From Gnetum montanum (taxonomy: Eukaryota; Streptophyta; Gnetopsida; Gnetales; Gnetaceae), in assembly GCA_015680685.1 (NCBI GenBank), contig MNCI01029357.1, positions 599,569 through 661,568 of the forward strand: DNA of 62,000 bases, in the 5' to 3' direction. The notes beneath the pieces are model-generated. The model had not been told where the DNA came from and did no database searches. It was given only the letters and a program-made list of their open reading frames with translations. A program made the position numbers and the translations under genes. Numbering within the stretch: the stretch's first letter is position 1; each line of letters starts with the position of its first letter. This document shows positions 21,350-33,659 of the stretch, in pieces.

Positions 21350-21367
21350 TGGCGCTAGAAGGAGGGC
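21350..21367 (+). other. N1 primer binding site
   Basis: TGGCGCTAGAAGGAGGGC starts with TGG, the complement of a tRNA CCA end, six bases after the LTR. N2 has TGGTGCTAGAAGGAGGGC at the same place. The tRNA partner was not determined. Confidence 0.6.
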
Positions 21368-21497
21368 TGAACTTGTTTTCCATTTAATCAAAACGTGATC
21401 ACATTACCTGTTAAACACTGCATAGATCAAGTGTTGAAACTAAAGCCCAACTCAACTTACTCATGCTAAGGTCTCTCATGTAGAGACTCACTCACAC

Positions 21498-21610
21498 TCT
21501 GCTTGCTCATGCTGAACCCTGTCACACAAGCTAAGCTTGCTCATGCTGAACTCTATCACACATGCTAAGCTTGCTCACGCTGAACCCTATCACACACGCT
21601 AAGCTTACTC
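21498..21610 (+). repeat. 34-bp tandem repeats in the N1 leader
   Basis: Three units of GCTTGCTCATGCTGAACCCT followed by about 14 more bases (ending in CACACAAGCTAA or a variant), then a partial fourth. They lie between the primer site and gag. N2 has its own short-repeat leader at 33870-33990. Confidence 0.7.
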
Positions 21611-21732
21611 ACGTTGTGCTAGCTACTCATGCTGACAAGCCCAGTCACTCACACATCACACGCTGCAGGCTGCACATGCTGCAGGTTAGTCATACTACAC
21701 ATGCTGCACGTTGTTAGCTTGGACATGATATC

Positions 21733-24480
21733 ATGGAATCTTCCCACATCCTCACACCTGAACAATATAACTTCATTTGTATGAAAATCCAAGCCAACTT
21801 GCCTATCGATCGCATGGAAAGAGAGGCAAAGCGACACTATGAGCTCATCTACAAGGGAGGTCATGTTCACTCCCTCGGCATTTGACATAATCCCCCTTTC
21901 TGAATACCATCAGCAACTCATGTTTCAGCTTCTCATGGCAAGGAGTCAAGCCTTACAACCACCTTCGATAGAGCCTCAGAATGGAAATGAGGAAGATGAC
22001 TTTGCCACCCAGTCTGAGCATGGGGATTCGTACCATACCATCAGTCCTCGTGCCTATAGAAACCCATTATTCCAACCTTTCATGGAGGGAACCATGCTTC
22101 CTCCTTCATTTTCATACATGCAAGAACTAGCTTCTCAAAAAGAAATACTAGCTTCCACGTCCATCCATTACATACCATGAGTATAAACCCATGGGGCACC
22201 TTTAACTACTTCAATGCAACACCTTCAGGGTGTCACCTCACAACCTGTGGCTGGGTAGTGGGTTTTACCAGCTATCTAGTAACACCAACCTACTCTCTAT
22301 AATGTACCACACCCTCTAATCCCATCTCTGAATGTTTCTTCACCACAACAACCAGCAATCCAACAGTATCCCTTGCCATAAACAATGCAACAATCAAATT
22401 ACTACCAATCATAATCCATTCAACCTACTGGTCTGCCTACCATCCAATAGTGGGTAAACATAAAGAAAATGATGCACATGTTAACTAAAGAGGTAAAGCA
22501 CCTTAAAACCACAAACACTGAGGACAAGGTGTTGGACTTCTATCAAGATGATCCAATCAACCCCTCAGTTCCACTGTTAACCTTGCCAAAGGGAGTCTCA
22601 TTACCCTAGCTAACCAAGTACAATGGAAAGGGAGATCCAAATGCCCACCTAGTAACATTTTGAACAGAATGTCTATTACTTCAAGCCTATCCTCATGCAA
22701 TTCTGCATATATTTGCTATGTCCTTAATGGGGAAAGCCTTAAACTGGTACCGATCTTCACCCCATAACTCCATATCCTCTCTAGAGGATTTGTTACATCA
22801 ATTTGTCACCTGTTTTAAATATAATCTAAAGCCTAAAGCCACATTGAATAGCCTGATTAAGATTAAACAGGCACCATTAGAGCTAGCACAAAAATTTATC
22901 CAAAGGTGGACTGCAACTCTCAATGAACTTCACGAGCCCATCCTTGAAACATATCTTCTTACCATACTTAAGGTAGCTGCAAATTACTTTGTTAAATCGA
23001 AACTTTATTATTTGAAAGCTCGTACCTTGAGCCAAGCATTCGCAAAAATTAAAGAGATAGAAGAGGTGGCACAATCAAGCAATGACCCAACTTATGTGGC
23101 CTACAGAAACTAACATACTTGCAAGCAAAACACAATTGTGACAACGATGGTCATAATCACAAAAGCAACCAACTAGGGCCCAATAGCTAAGCAACCTAAA
23201 GCCCCAGTTAACAAAGTCTCCAACTTTGGCACCAACTCACCTACAATGGTAGGGGCCACCTCAAGGCCCAACATTCAATGCAAGGACCACTTAAAGTATA
23301 CACCACTACCAATGCAACCCTCTCAACTATTGGAGCAACTCTTAAAAGTCAGGAAAATCTAACACAAACACGTGTCGGTAGTTACCTACCAAAAACATGA
23401 TAGGTACTATGAACTACTAAGGAACCCCACATTAGTAGTACCAAATGAGCCCCTGGTTCCACAAAATTTTAAAGTGAACCAATACTGTCATTACCATCAA
23501 ATGGCTGGTCACGGTATAGACAACTGTCACGCCCTACAAGATGACCTACAAGGAATGATAGAATAAGGCCAACTGGTAATTGACATAGCAAGTCAATCCA
23601 ACATAGAAGATGCCTCCTATGTCATAAATTCCATTAGCATAGGTGGCAAGTGCAAACCTGTGCAACAACATTTTGTGAACCATGTGCCTCCTAACAAGAC
23701 AAAGGTCTCCCTGGCCCCCACAAGCAAGAGGCCTCCCTTTGTTCTCAAAGTGCCACCCCAAGCACTCACAACACCCTTTATGGTCAAGGTTCTACAAAAA
23801 TTGTCCACTAAGACATTAAAATGGCATGACTCATCTGCTAAGATGTTAAACTAGCATGAATTGTCCATTAAGATGTTAAATTGGCATGACGTAGCAACAA
23901 AAACTGCTAAGAAACCTTTTGTCATCAAGGTGCCACAACGTGATGGCCCCTCACCTACTTGAAGCCCAATAGTGGATAACATCTCAATTCCTCCTCCTTC
24001 AAGGGATGATCCCACTAGCAACCTGGGTAGGTCCACCAAATGGAAATGCAAGAGAGTAAACAAGTACCTCGCAAACCCCATGGCCAAAGCAAAGGCCACA
24101 ACTAGCAAACAACAACTAAACACTGGGGCCCCTACCCCCAATCAGGTAAAGAAAACCAAGCCCAAGTCCCCTCTGGAAGAGATCTATCTGTCAAACCACA
24201 TGGAGGAAGTCACAGCCAACACAATGGCTAATGACAAGGACTTCGTAGCTGCATTAACCTAGGTAAAACAAACACTCAAGCAAAAGAACACAATGTTCAT
24301 CTTGTACAACCTGGTCATGACCTCATCTGCTCACTACCAAGCATTGGCCTAGGTCTTGGCCTCCATTCCTGTTACGAAGGACATTCCTACAAATGAGACA
24401 TCCATCTATGCAATGATGTCATTCCCTACACCATAAGAATTGGGTTCAACAAACTTAACCTTTCGTGATGATGTAGTCAA
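21733..24480 (+). pseudogene. N1 gag
   Basis: Starts MESSHILTPEQYNFICMK at 21733. A two-base loss near 21865, relative to N2, shifts the frame to FDIIPLSEYHQQL. The capsid core at 22718-23113 (MSLMGKALNWYRSSPHNSIS, then LEDLLHQFVTCFKYNLKPKA and FIQRWTATLNELHEPIL) is the Retrotrans_gag pattern. A zinc-knuckle-like block, YCHYHQMAGHGIDNCHALQ (23491-23547), follows, as in Tat-type plant gypsy gags. The region 23570-24480 is lysine- and proline-rich with short repeats. Several stops are present. It would form the particle. Confidence 0.75.
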
Positions 24481-25006
24481 AGGCAACCTTGCATGAGGGG
24501 AAGTCACTACAGCTCCACTATCCATTAGCATTCGTGTTGAACAATGTACCATCCGCAGGGTACATGTTGATGATGGTGTAGCAATGAACATACACTTGTA
24601 CTCCGTCATCGACAAGCTAGGCCTGGCAGATGAAATTAGGCCAACCAAAACCACGTGTCTAAAATCCTTCAATGGATCACGTGTCATAGTCATGGGTAGA
24701 ATCAACTTAGCCTTTGTGGTAGGAGAGGAATTCCCCACTAGTGCTAGTTTCACCATCATAGAGGAGATGCTAGGTTTTAACATGATTCTAGGAAGGCCTT
24801 AGCTAGCCCAACTAAGGGCCATCTCCTCTCGCATCCACCAAGAAATCCATCTTCCATACGAAGGTGGTCAAGTTATCATCCATGGTGATAATGCCTCCTC
24901 TTCAACTATCCATGACATAAACATGGCACAAGTTTTGGAAGAAGAGTTTCTTAGTGGTACACCTATAACAACCAATGCAACACCTAAGGCTAACACACCC
25001 AAATGA
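24480..25006 (+). pseudogene. N1 aspartic protease-like domain, DDG in place of DSG
   Basis: Reads SISIRVEQCTIRRVHVDDG, then VIDKLGLADEIRPTKTTCLK, SFNGSRVIVMGRINLAFVVG and GFNMILGRP. This is the retropepsin fold of plant gypsy elements, with the GRP block at the end. The catalytic triplet normally D-S/T-G is D-D-G, and N2 shows the same change. One stop follows GRP. The frame ends at a TGA (25004-25006) shared with N2. No RT follows. Confidence 0.65.
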
Positions 25007-27078
25007 GTGGTTGAAGTCAATAGCCCCCCAGAGGATCCTAAACCTTGCATGCTCCCTAATCAATGCCTAGTTAAGAAGCAACTACATGACCAAGACTTTC
25101 CCTTGGCCAAAAATGCATGTGCCTGCCTACACTTTGCCATGCATTTTTGACTTTTGTCTACATTGCACTAGCCTATGCATTTACATTTTCCCCGCTCACA
25201 TAGATCACACATTTTGCTTTGTTTACACATTCATCAACTTAGTCTACACATTTCATAAAAACATAAAACTATAAAAACACATGGCCCAAAAAGGCCTTAA
25301 AGTAGCATACGACCCGAAACGACCTAAAACTATGACTTTTGGCATTACTTTTCTTTCATTCATACATTTCAACTCTATGTACAACAGGTGTCACTTGATG
25401 TTGTTTTCTTCCTAGTTCATCTTTGTAGGATCTTGCAGACACATAACATGACCATGCATGTAGCATCACACCTTACACAAGAAAGGTAAGCACAGACAAT
25501 CTGCTATGACTATAAACTGGCATAGACAGTCCTAGCATGATGACTTAAAACTGATACCACAAAATAGTCTTGGCATCATGACTTAAAACTGATATCATAG
25601 AATGTCCTGGAGTCATGAAAATAAACCAAAACCATAGAGCTTTCTCTAGTATGACACTAAAACTACCACGTTTTTCCTCCATGACATCAAACTAGCATGC
25701 AGAGTCCACTAAGACTATAAACTGGTTTTCCTCTTCACAGTCTGCTATGACTATAAACTAGCACTGCACTATCCTCTACAATGCTAAACTGGCACCATCT
25801 AAGGGATTATGATGTGAAACTAGCCCACAATAGTCTGCTAAGACTATAAACTGGCAACATCATTGACGACCAGGCAAAAATTGAAAAGATGTGTTCCTGC
25901 AATTGGCTATTCATGTTCTACAAAGACTTGTTGCATAATTTTTCTCATGGGCCTTGATGAAGCTGATGCTATTCATGATCCTGTTTGTTTTGAAATTGCA
26001 CATGGTGGATCCATCTCCTTGGTTTTTTTTCAAGTTTAAAGTGCTTAGTTATCCATTTTGTTTGTGGTTTTCTTGTCTTCTTGGAGTTGTGTTTGTAGGA
26101 TGAAACTCCTGAGGCATTCATGGATAGATGCACTTCATCATGATGACAAGGTATCACATTCTTCTTGACGCACATAACTGGATTAATCAATTCGTTCATA
26201 AGTACATTCCTGACTCCCAATACATTCCTTATTTTCCCATCATGCCCCCCTTGTCCTATTTAATTACATTCCCTAGATACATTGAATCCTACTCATCTCA
26301 AGACCTTTGATACACTATTGCACACTATGATCCTCTAAGTAGTTGTGATGCAAAACACAGTATATGATGCATGACACAAAAAAGCAAGTGCTCAAACATG
26401 AGCAAGTCACTAAAGCAAGCTCTTTCAAAAACACCAAAGAGAACAAAAAGAAAAAGAAAAAACAAAACAAAGTAGAAATGGAAGAAAAGAGAAACAAACA
26501 AAAAGGAAAAAACAAAAAGGTCAAAGATCCAAGTGCCCAGAAAAGGTCTTCATGACCTCGTTGACATCATAAACAAAATACTATTGGCTATTCTCATACA
26601 AGCCCCAGGCAAGAAGGCAATTGTCTTGAAAAATAAGTACACTCATGTATCAAAAAGACCATGTTGCACATCATCGTGTGGATTTGGTTGTTTACAATGA
26701 GTCACATAAACACTCTACAAGAGTCCTGTTTCTCCAAAGAACGCACCTCCAATGTCTTGGCTCCGAGTCTACTGAAACACTGGCTATTGACAAGGACCAA
26801 GGATATAGCTTGTTCATGTGAGTGCATTTCCTCTCCCACAATTTTGGTAGCAATCATAACCCTTGATCAACTCCTAGCTTCCCTTGGTTACAATTAATTA
26901 CCTGCATCTTGAACCTCATTACCTCAATCCCATGTACTTGTGAAAATGGAATGGTGCGATGATATCCAACCAAGGGTTGATAGTTAATGTTTTGATGCTT
27001 TGTTGTTCATGGTGTTTTGCACTTCTTTTTCGACACCTCTTGGGTGGATTCCTCCAAACATCAACAAAGAGGGATGAA
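25007..27078 (+). other. N1 noncoding 3' region with degenerate TATAAACTGGCA repeats and purine tract
   Basis: About 2 kb without RT, RNase H or integrase. Between 25490 and 25860 a degenerate unit around CTGCTATGACTATAAACTGG recurs, also as TAAAACTGATACCA. At 26390-26530 a strongly purine-rich stretch (A with scattered G) occurs. A polypurine-like CAACAAAGAGGGATGAACG (27062-27080) runs up to the 3' LTR. The same layout is seen in N2. Confidence 0.6.
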
Positions 27079-28742
27079 CGAAACACCACTAATTTTGGCC
27101 TAACACTTTGAAGCAAGAATGACTCACACTTGAGCTTTTGAAGGAAAAACTTGGAAGAACACATGCTGGCTTAACCTGGACAACTCATGGTACAAATTGA
27201 AAACATTTTTCACACTCATGCTGGCACTCACGTTGCAGTCACGCTGGTATTGTGAGTCTAGCATGACCAACTTTGTCACCTCCAAAAATCAAGTCAAAAA
27301 AGGGTCAAAATATGAGAGTGCAAAACATCCTCAAGGCCACTAACATCCACTCCAAGTTTCAGCATTCAGAATTCAAATTTGGAGATAAACTATTCGCATT
27401 TCCTAAGGTCACGTTGTGGTCATGCTGCAGCGTGAGTCCAGCATGACCTACCCAAAAGTGGCTCAAAACAAGGCACTTTCAGGCTCAATTTGTCAATCAA
27501 AATCAGGGTAATCACCACACTTCAAGAAACAGGCTTCATAAATTCAACAATTAGTATGCAACATGTCATTCTCCTCAGTCACGCGACAGGTCACACTGTG
27601 GTCATGCTGCAGTGTGAGTCCAGCGTGACCACTATTCATCAGCATGAACACTATTCATCAGCATGATCACTATTCATCAGCATTATCACTATTCATCAGC
27701 ATGAGCACTATTCATCAGCATGAACACTATTCATCAACATGAGTACTATTCATGCCCAGACAAAAGCACTCCAAACTCTCGCCAAGGACATACCAGGACC
27801 AAATCAACTCATGCTAGGAGCCCTGGTGAAGCAAAGATGCCTCAAGCAACCACAAAACCACTCAAATCAACATCTTGTAATAGCTGATTTAGGGATCGAG
27901 AAGTTTTAAGTGAGTGAGAGTCAATTTCCCTTTTCATTTCATTCTAAATTTTCATCATTTTTCATTCATCGAGTTCTTACGCTCCAAATTATGATTTCGT
28001 GACCATAAGCTAGCTTGAGTGAGTTGTCACACGTTGCAAGATACAATGTATCTGGACAAAAATGTAGCCTGCCTACAAACGACCAACTCATACACAGCTG
28101 TCCATTAGACACGTGTCACACGATCTATTTTCCTCTCATCTCTTGGCCATTGATTCCATCCATGGATTCCATGCCTAAACCTAGCCAAGCCCTATAAATA
28201 CCCTATCAATTCACATAAATAGGGGGCTTTTTGGGGAGGGCTGGCAATTTTGAAAGTTGATGGCTTGGGATGCATTGACCAGTAGCAACCTAGGATACTC
28301 AGACACACTTGACTCCTAGCATCCGAGCACTTCACACATCATCCCGAGGCTTAGCGCTTGACCTGCCATCCACATGCGCAGCTACGCATTGACCAGTGCA
28401 CATTCTTGTTTAAACAATACAATATAGTTCATTATTGCTTTCCATTTACATTGTTTGCTCTGTTTACACTCTGTTTATAAGACATTTCTTCATACGTTCT
28501 GTTTAAATTTCATGCATCGCCATTTACAATTTGAACATCAATTTACAATAACCCAGCGTAGGCCATAGCTTACGTTCGAGGAAGTCCTTAATTGATTCGT
28601 GTGTAGACCATCCAGGGCACTCTACCTTCGCTTTTCTTTTCCAGCTTGCCCTCGGCAAAGGTAGGGTCAGCTGTGTCTGCCTAATGATCTTTCGATGTTT
28701 GTTTTCCCTTCTAGCCTTACATCGACGATTTAGGTCAGTACA
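27079..28742 (+). repeat. N1 3' LTR
   Basis: 1664 bp. The first two bases read CG where the 5' copy has TG; it then reads AAACACCACTAATTTTGGCC and ends TTTAGGTCAGTACA. It contains the 17-bp array at 27615-27752 and CTATAAATACC near 28193. After it, E2 ORF3 resumes. Confidence 0.85.
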
Positions 28743-30790
28743 CCCGTTCAGACCCCAATATGCAATGAGTTTTGTTGGAAAGGGCATATGGCAAGGAAGA
28801 TAAGATGTTTGGGGAGTTGACGATGGAAGAAAGGATTTATTTTAAAATAGGAACTTATCACCTCTTCCCCACAAAGGGCTTAAAAAGAATTTCAACATAT
28901 GTAACAAGATGATGTGCAGTGCTGATGGGAAAGGTTAACACTAACCTACCTCATCTATACTTTACGGAGATCTTGAGGGGATTCGAGGAATGGAAGATAG
29001 GGAAGATGGCATTGCCCTTCCCTTGCCTTATTAGGAAGCTATGTTGACGTGCTGGTATCAGAGAATACACTAATGATGTCCTTTGAAAATCCTAGAATGC
29101 TTCATATCCTAAATTGTTAAAGCCACTAGCTGCAAGAAAAATCACTGGTGAGATGCTGGGACCAGAACAAGAAAAAGAACAGATGACTGGGCCAACTGCA
29201 ACTCAACTTGTCAGATCCAATCAACTTCCAAGTACGAGACCTAGCCAACAACAGGAAGTAAGGCCTAGCATGAGTCAAGATCAACCACCGCCACCGCAAG
29301 ACTACAAACCGTCGATGAGCCATCTCAGGGCCATCGCTGGGATGGTCAGTTGGGGAAGTTGTGATCATACAAATCTCTTCTACGTCATTGATGATGTCAT
29401 ACAACCCACAATTTCTTTGGATCGTGCAAGGGATGAGGTGTCCATCCACATAGGAGGAGGGGAAAGTACTTGGTCACAACAAATCTCGGGAAATGCTGCA
29501 TCTTTCCAAGTGCAATTAGAAACTGGTGAAGGGGCCACAGTGATGGTCATGTAGCACTAGGATGCAATGGGAGCCACAAAAGTGGTTGTAGAACACATTA
29601 AAGAGTCATTCAATGTACCTGTTATACCATCGGTAGTTTTCACAGGAGCACGTGATGCTCAAACTTTGGCTAGAACCTCAATGACTCCTATGAAACATGA
29701 GGATGTGTTTGATCGATTGCTACAAATAGGACAAGTAATGACGTCCCTGTTTGAGATCTCTCAAGATGTTACAACAATTCAATCAAACCTCATTTCCACT
29801 AAGGGAAAGCTAGTCTTGATAGAAGTGATGGTTGAGCATGCTGAAGCAGAGGTGCAAAAATTGCAAAAAAAAGCTCATGGCCTTACAAGCAGCATAGCGA
29901 GACCCTTCTCAATTCGTTCCCGCAGACCAGCTGGACAGCTTCAAAACTGAGCAACTAACCAAGCTACTAATAGAGAATAAAAAGGTGGCTAAAGAAAAAG
30001 AGAAGGTTGTTTGGGATGCCTCTGCAGCACAAGCGCAAACTCATGTGCATACTAAGTCACTCAAGGCCTTACAAGAGAAAAACAAATCGCTTGCTGCCGA
30101 CAACCTTCGATTGACCTCTGTGAAGAAGCGAAAGAATGTTCTCGAAGAACACTTTCATCAGTTGTGAAAATAATTCATTTGGATCAACCAAGACATGAGC
30201 CATTTAGCTAGGGAGAATTGAACCCTCTCAATGCAGAAGGTACATGCCATCTGCCAAAAGATAGCTATCGAAATAAATGTGGGCAAAATAAGGCTAAACA
30301 GCATGAAAACCTAGAGCACTTCTGGGACCAGGTGGGGATGTACAAACAGATCCTTGAGAAGGAGATCCATATGGCCAAGGCCCACATCAACACTATCAAT
30401 GCTTAACAAACTGACCTTCAGGCCATATTGGACACATATGCCTTAGCCCATCAAGCAGAAGTTAAGAACCAGGACCTGCAGATTCAGGATCTAACAGAAT
30501 ACATGGAGTTGGCAAACCTGTGATATGCCAACCTTGCCATGTTAACAACAAGGCACCTGAGGACAGAGCTCGAACAACAAGTAGCTACTACCTACAAAAA
30601 ATATGAAACAAAATTTGCAGAACACAAGAATATATTACAAAAACTAGAAACTGAAAATTTTGAACTTAAGGTGGTGAAAACAAGCTACCAAGGACAAAAA
30701 GGTGTTGCAATAGATTTGGCTCGATAGCTTGCAGAATTTTGACAATATAAAGACAAAGCTAGAGCCTCTGAGGAGGAATGATGGGTGTTT
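28743..30790 (+). pseudogene. E2 ORF3, second part: transposon-protein domain end and long coiled coil
   Basis: Resumes E2 ORF3 after N1. Near 28780-29070 the frame reads YGKEDKMFGELTMEERIYF, then MGKVNTNLPHLYFTEIL and KMALPFPCLIRKLC, matching element A ORF3 (TLPFPCLI, KLC, at about 42730-42770) and the conserved end of the plant transposon-protein domain. Then come a Q/P-rich linker (29114-29554) and about 1.2 kb of heptad-like helical sequence (29567-29950, 29985-30167, 30539-30727). Stops separate these pieces. Function is unknown; a structural or DNA-binding role is possible. No signal peptide or membrane segment is seen. Confidence 0.5.
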
Positions 30791-31190
30791 GTAGCTTGAT
30801 ATGTCAAGGAAAATTAAATGTTTTCGCAACTACCCTGCCCATGGGAGGTGTTGACTCCATCAAACGTCGTAACATTAGCATGGACAACACAAGATCCTCA
30901 GACCAAAGAGTAGAAACTCCAGGCCATACTTCAACACCATCAAGTCCCAAGACCTGGAGCACAAGACAAGGGGAAAACACCTATGGAGAAGCCACGGCCA
31001 CCAGGAACTACATGAGTTCTATCAATTTTGTAGCTATAGGATTCCCTTTCGCATTCTTTGTGTTGTATCTCAAATTTTTTTATTTTCACACTACGGCATC
31101 AACCCATTCTTACCATTCAATAATCCTATGCCTATCCACTATGTAATCAATGAATCTTGTTCTCACTATTACTTGAGGATGAGTTTTCAT

Positions 31191-31205
31191 TCAGTCATGG
31201 GGGTA
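31191..31205 (+). promoter_or_regulatory. E2 polypurine tract
   Basis: TCAGTCATGGGGGTA lies immediately before the 3' LTR start TGATGAG and would prime plus-strand synthesis. Element C has TCAATCATGGGGGTA in the same position. Confidence 0.7.
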
Positions 31206-31664
31206 TGATGAGTTGCCATTTTAGTTAACCGCAATATCGCGTATGTGATATCATGTACACGATATCGTAGCTTGTCTCCTCATCTATAAATAAGAGGTAG
31301 ACAGTTCTGATAAGCATTAGTTTTAGAGTTAAGTTTTTAGTTTTTGTTTTTCCTCTCAACCCTTATTTCCTAGTGTATGCCCGCAGTGTGGTGATTGTAA
31401 TTGTATGACATCCTTATTCGAGTGTGACGTACTTGGACATGCACATAACCAAAAATAAAGATCGAGATTACTTCATCATTGCAAGATTCACTTAGCTTAA
31501 GTATTTATTTCATTGTTATTTACTAATTTCTTAGTTAATCTCTTCTCACCCTAAACTCTTATTAAACGTGGAATGAGTATGACTTAATCACAAGCATTTA
31601 AGTGTGACTACTTGGTAACCCAGTAGCGTACCTAGGATCTACGCTTGGTAATCCTAGTGGTAGT
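31206..31664 (+). repeat. E2 3' LTR, first part
   Basis: Matches the 5' LTR from its first base. AATATC/GATATC units lie at 31233, 31247 and 31261 and TATAAATA at 31285-31292. It is interrupted after GTAGT (31660-31664) by N2 and continues at 40943. Confidence 0.9.
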
Positions 31665-33468
31665 TAAAACACCAAAAAATTTCAGGTTTGAAACAAGAAC
31701 GATTCACGTCCCTTTTAGCATTTGAGAGGCAAAACTTAACTAAGACATGGAACTCACACCCAACTTGCTCAAGCCAGCTTGCTCAATCCAACGTGCTCAT
31801 GCTATCAAGCTAGCTTTCCCTCAACATGACCAANAGCCAACGTGCTCATGCTATCAAGCTAGCTTTCCCTCAACATGACCAACCCTTCAAAGCTTCCAAA
31901 TCAGGTCAAAACAATCCTAATTTGAATGGGCAAGGCCCCCTTGGGCCCACTGATGATTACTCCAATTTTTAGCATCCAAAATTCAATATTTCAAGTCAAA
32001 ATCACACAACTCTTGCTACTCACGCTGAGGTCACGCCCAGGTCATGCTGGAAGCTTGAGTCTAGCGTGAGTCCAACGTGAGTAACTCAAAAATGCCTCAA
32101 AACAGCCCCAAAATAGCATCAAAATGGTCTAATTTCGAGGGTACAACTCACCCTCAAGGTTCATTAATGATTTTTCCAAGTTTTAGCATCCAGAACTTCA
32201 TATTTCAGCTCCAAAAATGTTCATTTTCATTGCTCACGCCCAGCTCACACCCAGCTCATGCTAATAGCGTGAGCCCAGCATGAGTTACCAAAATGACCTG
32301 AATCAAGGCACAGACAGACTCAAATTCAACTTGCAATTCATCCCTAAGGGCAGGAAGTAGTTACACTTGAAAGAAAAGTCTCAAAAAATTAAGATTTTAT
32401 GTGAAATGTACCATCCTAGCTTGCTCACACCCAGCTCATGCCTAGCTCACGCTAAGGTAACGTTGATAGTGTGAGCCCAGCATGAGTTGCCAAAAGTGGC
32501 CCAAAGCACTTCAGACACATGCTGATGGCATGCTGGGACAAGATCAACTCATGCTGGTAGCTTTGATGAAGCCAAAAATATCTCAAACAGCCATATGACC
32601 ACTCATGTTAGCATCCTGTAGCAACTAGTTCATGGATCAGGAAGTTCCAAGCGCGCCAAGATCAAGATCTCTTGTTGTACAATATTATTTTATTGTAAAA
32701 TTTTCACATTTTTGAGCTGGTCAAGCTCTTATGCTATAGATTGTACATGCTTCTATGAGCGTAAGCCAGCTTGCACAAGCTAAAACAAATTGTAAGATAC
32801 AGTGCATCCAGCCTAGAATGTAGTTTGCCCATGTACACCTGTCACACAGTCCATTTTTCTCTCGTCTCACAAACATTGATCTCATTCATAAATCCTACTC
32901 CTAAACCTAGCGAAATGTATAAATACCATATTCATTAACATAAATTGGATTAGCAATTTTGCAAAAAATATGACCAAAAGGGCTTCGACTGGCAACCTTG
33001 GACGCTCAAGCGCATACCATCCCTCATCTGCAAATGCTTCATCCTTTGTCCCGGGGCTTGACGCTTGACCTGCCATCTACACACGCAGTTGCGTTTTGAC
33101 CAATTAAATTTATTCTCTAAATCAATACAATAGAGTCTTTCGCCTTCCATTACACTATTTACATTATTCTGGTGTTGTTCATATTATTCTGGTTCATTGT
33201 TTTACATTTGCATTATTCTGGTTCGTTCTTACATTACATTTACGTTCCATTTACATATTCGTGTTACGTTTGTTACGATAACCCCAGCACAAGTCCTGCC
33301 TTATGCTCAAGGAAGTCCTTGGTTGATTTGCATGCAGACCATCCAAGGCACTCTGCCTTCGTTCTTCTAGCTTACCCTCATGTGAAGGTAAGGTCGTCTG
33401 TATCTCTTCGAAGATATTTTGACGTTCATTTTTTCTCCAGCCTTACGCCAATGATTTTGAATAGTATA
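31665..33468 (+). repeat. N2 5' LTR
   Basis: 1804 bp, TAAAACACC to AGTATA; both ends are decayed from TG/CA. It is rich in CTCACGC and AGCGTGAG motifs. It includes a 46-bp exact duplication around an undetermined base (31788-31882) that the 3' LTR lacks. Confidence 0.85.
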
Positions 33469-33473
33469 GAAAT

Positions 33474-33491
33474 TGGTGCTAGAAGGAGGGC
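33474..33491 (+). other. N2 primer binding site
   Basis: TGGTGCTAGAAGGAGGGC, one base different from N1, shortly after the LTR end. Confidence 0.6.
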
Positions 33492-33659
33492 CTTATTTTC
33501 CATCCTAATAAAACATTTATTCTGTTACACTTCACATAGTGCAGATCACGTGTAGAACGTATGCTTACCTCACTTAAACCATTCCAATATGTTTACAATT
33601 AGATTAAACCCTCACAAAACTCTTACATTGCTGCCAATACGATAATTTTTGTGACCACT

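Larger units (their letters stand above)
19648..28742 (+). mobile_element. Element N1: gag-protease-only LTR retrotransposon nested in E2 ORF3
   Basis: LTRs at 19648-21343 and 27079-28742, primer site at 21350, gag and protease at 21733-25006, then 2 kb of noncoding DNA. Flanks TCCAT and CCCGT are compatible with a decayed 5-bp target duplication (3 of 5 match). No RT, RNase H or integrase is present. It is the same family as N2, judged by LTR ends, primer site, gag and protease. By eye its LTRs agree at roughly nine bases in ten. Confidence 0.85.

Noticed and set aside
26315-26555. Lysine-rich and phenylalanine-rich frames on either strand
   Set aside because: They are translations of the N1 purine tract, an expected artefact of a biased sequence.
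33172-33555. A 127-codon plus-strand frame across the N2 5' LTR end, with a similar one at 40641-40973
   Set aside because: Both fall in LTR sequence, and the first runs through the primer binding site; repetition in the two LTRs explains their similarity.
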